Shown: positions 6,194 through 10,929 of the stretch, piece by piece
Layout of the letters: the number at the start of each line of letters is the position of its first letter
Position numbering within the stretch: the first letter of the stretch is position 1
Source of the DNA: Pseudomonadota bacterium
GTDB taxonomy: Bacteria > Pseudomonadota > Alphaproteobacteria > Rhizobiales > Xanthobacteraceae
Reading direction: 5' to 3'
Assembly (NCBI GenBank): GCA_023392205.1
Contig: JAEVZN010000436.1
Coordinates: forward strand, 1 to 10,929
DNA: 10,929 nt
Notes under the pieces: generated by a model
Told to the model about the DNA's origin: nothing
The model's input: only the letters and a program-made list of their open reading frames with translations
The model's database searches: none
Translations under genes and position numbers: made by a program

Positions 6194-6762
6194 CGTTTCT
6201 GATTGCCGTTGCCGGAAGCCGGCGGTGAGAGGGGAGGCCGGGTACCCGTCTGCGGCTGGGTAAAGGAAGGGAGCGAATCGTTGAGCGGGGATTGGTCGTT
6301 GGTTTCGGTCAATTGCACAGTCCAGGCCCGTTGCTCGCCGGTGTCAACTTCGAAAAATCCGGTCCGGTCGAAGCCGCGCGCGAGACAATCCTCGACGCCA
6401 CGGATGGTGAATTCCTTCTCCCGCGTGCACATGAAAGCCTTGCCGGACCATTCGCCGCCGCGGTCGTAATCGATGGCATAGACATAATAAAAACGTGCGA
6501 CGAGATTGCCGCGCAGCAATGTCTCGCAGGAGCGCGGCCCGAGATTCCACCAGCCCTCGGTGACCCAGCCTTCCTGGTCCTTGAAGCCGAGCGCGATGCC
6601 CACCTTGCCGCCGGTATTGTTACACAGCCGGAAATCGGCATAGGCGGGGTTGCCGGGCACCAGAGCGAGAAAGCAGGCCACGGCCGCGGCCATGCCGAGC
6701 CGCGCCAACTGCTTCGGTGTTGCTAACTTCGACATGGCGAGAAAAGCGGGCAATCGGATCAC
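6190..6762 (-). CDS. DUF1036 family exported protein
   Basis: Up to 190 aa. The core (about residues 44-152) is the DUF1036 domain, recognised from DFRLCNNTGGKVGIALGFKD, EGWWNLGPRSCETLL, YAIDYDRGGEWSGKAFMC and the FTIRGVEDC...TGFFEVDTGEQ block. A signal peptide ends at AYA-D (42/43), so the protein is periplasmic. The mature form has four cysteines (47, 79, 112, 126), possibly two disulfides. The tail after about 155 is Pro/Ser/Thr/Gln-rich and probably unstructured. The family's function is not known to me. The start is ambiguous. GTG at 6762 makes a GTGA overlap with the glycerate kinase stop. ATG at 6735 gives a more canonical 33-residue signal peptide. Neither has a Shine-Dalgarno sequence, which fits translational coupling. 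The stop overlaps the pyk ATG. Confidence 0.9.
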   Translation of the reverse strand: MIRLPAFLAMSKLATPKQLARLGMAAAVACFLALVPGNPAYADFRLCNNTGGKVGIALGFKDQEGWVTEGWWNLGPRSCETLLRGNLVARFYYVYAIDYDRGGEWSGKAFMCTREKEFTIRGVEDCLARGFDRTGFFEVDTGEQRAWTVQLTETNDQSPLNDSLPSFTQPQTGTRPPLSPPASGNGNQKR

Positions 6763-8072
6763 GGTCGTTCAGTCAATCCCGTCGGCTCCACCAGGATCGC
6801 GCGAAAGTCGTTGACGTTGGTATAGGTGGGCCCCGGTGTAACAAGCCCGTCGACAGCAGCAAAGAAAGCTGTCGAATTATTGTCCGCCAGCAGCGCCTGC
6901 GGGTCGAGCCCGAGATTGCGGGCATGGGCGACGCTTTCGCCGTCGAGCCATGCCCCGGCCGGGTCGCTGGCCGCTCCCCCGCCGCCGTCGGTCCCGTCGG
7001 TATCGGCGGCAATCGCGGCAATTCCCGGTACTCCGTCCAGCGCAATGGCGAGCGCCAGCGCGAATTCCTGATTGGGGCCGCCGGCGCCCTGACCGTTGAT
7101 CGTGACCGTCAGTTCTCCACCCGACAGGATGATGGCGCGTCGCCTCTGCGACGCCAGGTCGCGTGCAAGTTGAGCCTGCTCGGTGGCAACGCTTCGCGCC
7201 TCGCCCTCGATCCGGTCGCCCAGAAACACGCATTCATAGCCCAGGGCCGCGACATCTCGCTGCACGCTGGCAAACACATCGGCGGGCCGGACCGCGAGAC
7301 GAAAATCCGTCCCGGAAAAGGCCGGATCTCCGGGCTTCGGCGTTTCGTTTCGCGAATCGTGCAAGGCGGCCTCGGCCTCCGGCGGCAAAGTCAGGCGGTA
7401 ATGATCCACGATCGCACGCGCTTCGGCCAGCGTGGTCGGATCGGGCACGGTCGGGCCGGAGCCGATCACGGCCGGGTCGTCGCCGGGAACGTCCGAGATG
7501 CCGATGGCAAATAGCCGCGCCGGATGCGCGAGGGCGGCCAGCCGGCCGCCCTTGATCCGGGACAGGTGCTTTCGGACCGTATTGATCTCGCCGATATGCG
7601 CGCCGGACCGCAACAGGGCACGCGTGACCGCCTGTTTGGCCTGTAACGGCAGCCCTTCGGCGGGTGCGATCCAGTTGGCCGAGGCGCCCCCGGACACCAG
7701 CGCCAGGACCACATCTTCGGGGGTCGCCGATTCGGCCAACGACAGGGTCCGCAAGGTGGCATCGAGGCCCGCCTGGTCCGGCATCGGGTGCCCGGCCTCG
7801 ATCATCTCGATATGGCGCAGGGGCCGTCCATAGCCGTGCCGGGCCACCGCCAGCCCGCAAAGCCTTTCTTTTGGAAAGCCCGCATCGCTGTAATGCGCTT
7901 CAGCGACCTCGGCCATCGATCCGGCTGCTTTCCCGGCCGCCAGCACGATCAGGCGGCCCTTTTCCGGTGGCGGCGGGAGCAAATCGGGCAGCGATTGCGC
8001 AGGATGCGCGGCCGCCACTGCCTTGCGAAACAGGTCTTCAAGCAATGCGCGGTGGGCAGACTTGGGCGGCAT
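6759..8072 (-). CDS. gckA: Glycerate 2-kinase (MOFRL family)
   Basis: A 437-aa cytoplasmic kinase of the DUF4147 plus MOFRL architecture, called GckA or TtuD in different genomes (the latter often labelled hydroxypyruvate reductase). It phosphorylates glycerate to 2-phosphoglycerate using ATP. Motifs: LAAGKAAGSM with conserved Lys48, the SGGASANW loop (128-134), INTVRKHLSRIKGGRLA (163-179), SDVPGDDPAVIGSGPTVPDP (193-212), the SGGELTVTINGQGAGGPNQE stretch opening the MOFRL part (317-336), ADTDGTDGGGGAASD (356-370) and TYTNVNDF (416-423). The ATG at 8072 is chosen because MPPKSAHRALLEDLF aligns with the usual family start. An in-frame ATG at 8117 would add 15 residues that do not look like family sequence. 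Neither has a clear Shine-Dalgarno sequence. It is first in the operon with DUF1036 and pyk, and glycerate from glycolate, tartrate or serine breakdown would enter central metabolism here. Confidence 0.93.
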   Translation of the reverse strand: MPPKSAHRALLEDLFRKAVAAAHPAQSLPDLLPPPPEKGRLIVLAAGKAAGSMAEVAEAHYSDAGFPKERLCGLAVARHGYGRPLRHIEMIEAGHPMPDQAGLDATLRTLSLAESATPEDVVLALVSGGASANWIAPAEGLPLQAKQAVTRALLRSGAHIGEINTVRKHLSRIKGGRLAALAHPARLFAIGISDVPGDDPAVIGSGPTVPDPTTLAEARAIVDHYRLTLPPEAEAALHDSRNETPKPGDPAFSGTDFRLAVRPADVFASVQRDVAALGYECVFLGDRIEGEARSVATEQAQLARDLASQRRRAIILSGGELTVTINGQGAGGPNQEFALALAIALDGVPGIAAIAADTDGTDGGGGAASDPAGAWLDGESVAHARNLGLDPQALLADNNSTAFFAAVDGLVTPGPTYTNVNDFRAILVEPTGLTERP

Positions 8073-8155
8073 GGGCAGGACAATCCGGGGAAAAGTCAGC
8101 GAAATCTGCGGGCACATTCTCGGCGCAAGCGACGCTGGTCCGCAGCAACCGATTT

Positions 8156-8161
8156 GTTATA
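8156..8161 (-). promoter_or_regulatory. Possible -10 box for the glycerate kinase operon
   Basis: Read on the - strand the hexamer is TATAAC (5 of 6 to TATAAT), placing a start near 8149, 32 to 77 bases before the candidate start codons. No good -35 box lies 16-18 bases away (GAGGCG at 17), so the promoter is weak, activator-dependent or wrongly called. Confidence 0.3.
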
Positions 8162-8163
8162 GT
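8158..8163 (+). promoter_or_regulatory. Possible -10 box for the Mo hydroxylase genes
   Basis: TATAGT (5 of 6 to TATAAT) would start transcription near 8170, 56 bases before the ATG at 8226. The -35 position at 17-base spacing reads CTGGTC, a poor match. The box overlaps the opposite-strand candidate, so the two divergent promoters, if real, share bases. Confidence 0.35.
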
Positions 8164-8164
8164 C

Positions 8165-8203
8165 GTTCTAATGCGGATCGCCTCCGCACACGAATAAAAG
8201 AAC
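8165..8203 (+). promoter_or_regulatory. Two-level hairpin in the leader of the Mo hydroxylase operon
   Basis: An inner stem pairs TGCGGA (8172-8177) with TCCGCA (8183-8188) around TCGCC. An outer inverted repeat pairs GTTCT (8165-8169) with AGAAC (8199-8203). It lies at the predicted transcript start and before the strong ribosome site GGGAGAG at 8215-8221. It could be an operator or a leader structure; it does not resemble the long conserved molybdenum-cofactor riboswitch. Confidence 0.35.
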
Positions 8204-8225
8204 AAACGACCATAGGGAGAGATAC

Positions 8226-8681
8226 ATGGCGGTCGGATTCACGATCAACGGCAAAGCCGTTAAAATCGACGCCCAGCCGGATACACCGTTACTCTGGGTG
8301 ATCCGGGAGGACCTGAAGCTTCCGGGCACAAAATATGCCTGCGGCGCGGCGCAATGCGGCGCATGTACCGTCCACGTAGACGGAACGGCCACCGCGTCCT
8401 GTGTGCTTCCGTTGTCGCAGGTTGAAGGCAAGACGGTCGTCACGATCGAAGGCCTTTCCGAAAAAGGCGACCACCCGCTGCAGAAAGCATGGATTGCCGA
8501 GCAGGTGCCGCAATGCGGCTTTTGCCAATCCGGCCAGATCATGAAGGCAGCCGAATTGCTGGCCACCAAGAAGACGCCAACCCGCGAGGAGATCGTGACG
8601 CATATGGACGGCAATCTCTGCCGCTGCGGGACCTATCCGCGCATTGTCCGCGCCATCGAACGCGCCGCGAAGGAGGGCTGA
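8226..8681 (+). CDS. iorA: Molybdenum hydroxylase small [2Fe-2S] subunit (isoquinoline 1-oxidoreductase alpha type)
   Basis: A 151-aa electron-transfer subunit with two [2Fe-2S] domains. The plant-ferredoxin-like cluster uses Cys39, Cys44, Cys47 and Cys59 (C-x4-C-x2-C-x11-C). The second, all-helical cluster uses Cys97, Cys100, Cys132 and Cys134 (QCGFCQSGQ and [11 protein letters not shown]). All eight ligands are present and the length is normal. It takes electrons from the molybdopterin subunit encoded next door. It has no signal peptide of its own, so it is likely to be exported as a folded partner of the Tat-tagged large subunit. The ATG at 8226 follows the strong Shine-Dalgarno sequence GGGAGAG with 4-5 bases of spacing. 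The large-subunit ATG begins 4 bases after this stop. The symbol iorA reflects family resemblance; isoquinoline as substrate is not implied. Confidence 0.93.
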   Translation: MAVGFTINGKAVKIDAQPDTPLLWVIREDLKLPGTKYACGAAQCGACTVHVDGTATASCVLPLSQVEGKTVVTIEGLSEKGDHPLQKAWIAEQVPQCGFCQSGQIMKAAELLATKKTPTREEIVTHMDGNLCRCGTYPRIVRAIERAAKEG

Positions 8682-8685
8682 CGCC

Positions 8686-10881
8686 ATGACCAAGCACGAT
8701 CTCAATCTCTCGCGCCGCGGCTTCGTCAAGGGCAGCGCCGGCCTTACCTTCGCGTTTGTCATCGCGCCGTCCCTGCTCGATGGGGGCGAGGCACATGCGC
8801 AGTCCGCGACCAAGCTCAATGCCTATGTGAATATCGCAACAGACGGCACCATCACCATCATGGCGCCAGCCCCGGAAATGGGACAGGCGGTCAATACGTC
8901 GATCCCGGTCATCATCGCCGAAGAACTTGATGCCGACTGGTCGAAGGTGAAGATCGAGCAGTCGCCGATCGCGCCGGAATATGCACACCCGATCTTCAAG
9001 TCGCAATTCGTGGTCGGAAGCGTCACGTTGCGCGGTTACTGGATGCCGATCCGCATCGCCGGTGCGCAGGCCCGCAAGGTGCTGATCGATGCGGCCGCCG
9101 AGCGCTGGAATGTGCCGGCCTCCGAACTGACCACCGAGCCGAGCATGGTCGTACATGCCGGGTCGGGACGGAAACTCAGCTACGGCGAGATTGCAGGCTT
9201 CGCCAAGATGCCCGCGACGATGCCGGAGATGAAGCCCGACCAACTCAAGCCGGCCGCGCAATTCCGCATCATCGGCAAGGATGTGCCGCGCTTCGATGTG
9301 CCGCAGAAGGCGGCCGGTGCGCCGCTTTATGCGATCGACGTGCAGGTGCCCGGCATGTTGTATGGCACGCTGGTGCGTCCGCCACATCGCTTCTCCGGCC
9401 CGCAATCCTTCAACGACGCCGAGATCAAGGCGCAGCCCGGCATCACCGCGGCCGTGGCCTACGATCATGGCATCGGCATCATCGGCAACAGCGTCGGCGC
9501 GGTGTTTGCCGCGCGCCAGAAACTGAAGCCGCAATGGAAGCCGGCGCCCGGCGCCAAGACCGATTCGACCGTCGCGCTGCAGGAATTCATGGCCGACGTG
9601 CGTAATCCGGAAAAGAAGGGTGTGGTCGGCCGCAAGACCGGCGATGCCGACGCCGCGCTGACAGGTGCGGCGAAGGTGCATACCAGCGACTTCACCAATG
9701 ACTATGTCTATCACGCACAGATGGAGCCGCATTCCTGTACGGCTTCCGTCACCGCAGATGGCGTCGAGCTGTGGACCGGAACGCAATGGCCAACCAAGGC
9801 GGTGACCGTTGCAGCGCAGGCGGCGGGCGTCACCCCCGACAAGGTCAAGATCCATCCTCTGCAGATGGGCGGTGGATACGGCCGCAATGCCTTCGTCGAA
9901 TATGTGACGGATGCGGTGCTGCTCTCGAAGACCGCAGGCAAGCCGGTGAAGATGATCCTGTCGCGCGAGGACGATGTTCAGGCCGGCCGGTTGCGTCCGG
10001 CCACCGCACAACGCATCGAGGTCGGTCTCGATGCCGGCGGCAAGATCGTCGGCTGGAAGCACCGGATCGCCGCCGAGACAGTGGTGCCCTATGTCTACGA
10101 TCAGGCGCGCATGGATGCACAGAAGGGCGTCGATCATATCGTGGTCGCCGGCGCCGATGTGCCTTTCTACGATGTGCCCAACCACACCACCGATCACATC
10201 TACGAGGATCGCGGTGTGCGCACGGCCGCGTGGCGTGGCATCGGGGCGGGCTACACCAATTATGCGATCGAGGTGGTGATCGACGAATTGGCGCGTCAGG
10301 CCAAGGAAGATCCGCTGCAATATCGGCTCGCGCTACTCAAGGATCCGCGCGCCCGCAAGGTGGTCGAAACCGCAGCGAAGATGGCCGACTGGACCAAAAA
10401 GCGCGAGGGACGATCGCTCGGTATCGCTTTCGGCAAGCTCGGTCTGCCGCCGATCGGATTTGCGATGGCCGGAACGGTGGCGGAAATCTCCGTCGACCGG
10501 AACAGCGGGCAGATCAAGGTGCATAACCTGTGGTGCGCCGCGGACGTGGGATTGCCGGTCCAGCCGGACAATATCCGCGCCCAGATCGACGGTTCGCTGA
10601 TCTACGCGCTGGGTGCCGCCCTGAAGGAGCGGATCACCATCAAGGATGGCCAGATCCAGCAGACAAACTTCAACGACTACGAGATCATGCGCATGTCCGA
10701 AATTCCGGATATTCATGTCGAAATCATCCGCAGCGGCGATATTCCGCTGCCGGTGGGCGAACTCAGCATCGCCGGAACGGCTCCGGCCATCGCCAATGCC
10801 TTCCTGTCGATGACCGGGCAGGTGCTGCGCGAAATGCCCTTCACGCCCGACCGGGTGAAGGCGGCTCTGGCGCGCACCTGA
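8686..10881 (+). CDS. iorB: Molybdenum hydroxylase large subunit, Tat-exported (isoquinoline 1-oxidoreductase beta type)
   Basis: A 731-aa molybdopterin-binding subunit of the xanthine oxidase superfamily, IorB branch. A twin-arginine signal is plain: SRRGFVK at 9-15, a hydrophobic core and AHA-Q cleavage at 38/39, so it acts in the periplasm. Family landmarks: EMGQAVNTSIPVIIAEELDA (64-83), the 'GxPLYAIDV' a/b-hammerhead start (211-219), the cofactor loop QMGGGYGRN (393-401), AAWRGIGAGYTNYAIEVVID (514-533), AQIDGSLIYALGAAL (632-646) and GE at 691-692, the position of the catalytic-type Glu. The residues after that Glu (LSIAGTAP) differ from the usual 'PGxPPxAP'. There is no FAD subunit gene, so electrons probably pass from the [2Fe-2S] subunit to a cytochrome or similar carrier. 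The ATG at 8686 has AGGAGG at 8671-8676. The substrate is unknown; N-heterocycles or aldehydes are typical for relatives. Confidence 0.93.
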   Translation: MTKHDLNLSRRGFVKGSAGLTFAFVIAPSLLDGGEAHAQSATKLNAYVNIATDGTITIMAPAPEMGQAVNTSIPVIIAEELDADWSKVKIEQSPIAPEYAHPIFKSQFVVGSVTLRGYWMPIRIAGAQARKVLIDAAAERWNVPASELTTEPSMVVHAGSGRKLSYGEIAGFAKMPATMPEMKPDQLKPAAQFRIIGKDVPRFDVPQKAAGAPLYAIDVQVPGMLYGTLVRPPHRFSGPQSFNDAEIKAQPGITAAVAYDHGIGIIGNSVGAVFAARQKLKPQWKPAPGAKTDSTVALQEFMADVRNPEKKGVVGRKTGDADAALTGAAKVHTSDFTNDYVYHAQMEPHSCTASVTADGVELWTGTQWPTKAVTVAAQAAGVTPDKVKIHPLQMGGGYGRNAFVEYVTDAVLLSKTAGKPVKMILSREDDVQAGRLRPATAQRIEVGLDAGGKIVGWKHRIAAETVVPYVYDQARMDAQKGVDHIVVAGADVPFYDVPNHTTDHIYEDRGVRTAAWRGIGAGYTNYAIEVVIDELARQAKEDPLQYRLALLKDPRARKVVETAAKMADWTKKREGRSLGIAFGKLGLPPIGFAMAGTVAEISVDRNSGQIKVHNLWCAADVGLPVQPDNIRAQIDGSLIYALGAALKERITIKDGQIQQTNFNDYEIMRMSEIPDIHVEIIRSGDIPLPVGELSIAGTAPAIANAFLSMTGQVLREMPFTPDRVKAALART

Positions 10882-10885
10882 TCGC

Positions 10886-10929
10886 GTGAACGATAGAGAC
10901 CCCGCCCCCGCCCAGCCGCCGGGTCGCCC
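10886..10929 (+). CDS. Possible start of a further gene, cut by the window end
   Basis: From GTG at 10886 the frame stays open to the window edge and reads VNDRDPAPAQPPGR. It would begin 4 bases after the large-subunit stop, the same spacing as between the two hydroxylase genes. No Shine-Dalgarno sequence is evident, and 14 residues rich in Pro and Ala cannot be assigned. Related operons often continue with a cytochrome c or an XdhC-like maturation gene, but nothing here shows either. Confidence 0.25.
   Translation, partial: MNDRDPAPAQPPGR

Noticed and set aside
4949..6263. Long + strand open frames (411 and 359 codons) opposite pyk
   Set aside because: They are shadows of the pyruvate kinase gene in GC-rich DNA and show no family features.
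8171..8197. Eight-codon upstream open frame (MRIASAHE) in the Mo hydroxylase leader
   Set aside because: No ribosome site precedes it and its codons form the hairpin stem; chance is the simpler explanation.
8539..10320. 593-codon open frame on the - strand opposite the Mo hydroxylase large subunit
   Set aside because: The His/Arg/Gly-rich product has no recognisable motif, while the + strand gene is a full-length known family with signal peptide and ribosome site.

Overview
The window is high-GC bacterial DNA of alphaproteobacterial character, most likely Hyphomicrobiales (Bradyrhizobium/Pseudolabrys-like). This rests on four things: the protein style, the 41-aa cysteine-free ribosomal protein L36, a DUF1036 gene joined to pyruvate kinase, and an intergenic element resembling the repeats of Bradyrhizobium-type genomes. 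No search was possible, so the placement comes from recognition only. I see no phage, insertion sequence, CRISPR, tRNA or rRNA.

Layout on the + strand, left part: the tail of a TRAP transporter solute-binding protein (1-101), a terminator-like hairpin (152-187), then dctQ (206-712) and dctM (709-2013) joined by an ATGA overlap. After a roughly 240-base gap comes a small exported six-cysteine protein (2254-2496) closed by a strong intrinsic terminator. Next is rpmJ (2713-2838), with a recognisable promoter, a perfect 18-base palindrome in its leader and its own terminator. An exported TPR protein (2939-3580) and a membrane-anchored alpha/beta hydrolase (3612-4652) follow.

Middle, - strand: a palindromic repeat-like element (about 4660-4757) separates the hydrolase from a convergent three-gene operon. 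Read in its own direction this is glycerate 2-kinase (8072-6759), an exported DUF1036 protein (6762-6190) and pyruvate kinase (6193-4760). The last junction is a 4-base overlap and the first is either a 4-base overlap or a 24-base gap. Glycerate kinase makes 2-phosphoglycerate, enolase (not here) would turn that into PEP, and pyruvate kinase makes pyruvate, so the operon looks like a glycerate-to-pyruvate module. The pyruvate kinase carries the Leu/Gln/Lys/Leu signature associated with potassium-independent enzymes.

Right, + strand: a short divergent promoter region (8118-8225) leads into a two-subunit molybdenum hydroxylase of the isoquinoline 1-oxidoreductase type. It comprises a small 2x[2Fe-2S] subunit (8226-8681) and a large Tat-exported molybdopterin subunit (8686-10881). 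There is no FAD subunit. The large subunit keeps the catalytic-type Glu but has an unusual sequence after it. A further reading frame may begin at 10886 and leaves the window.

Most of the region is ordinary metabolism and transport. I found no clear undescribed system. The points most worth a second look are the rpmJ leader palindrome, the six-Cys exported protein, the glycerate kinase-DUF1036-pyk coupling and the altered active-site loop in the Mo hydroxylase.
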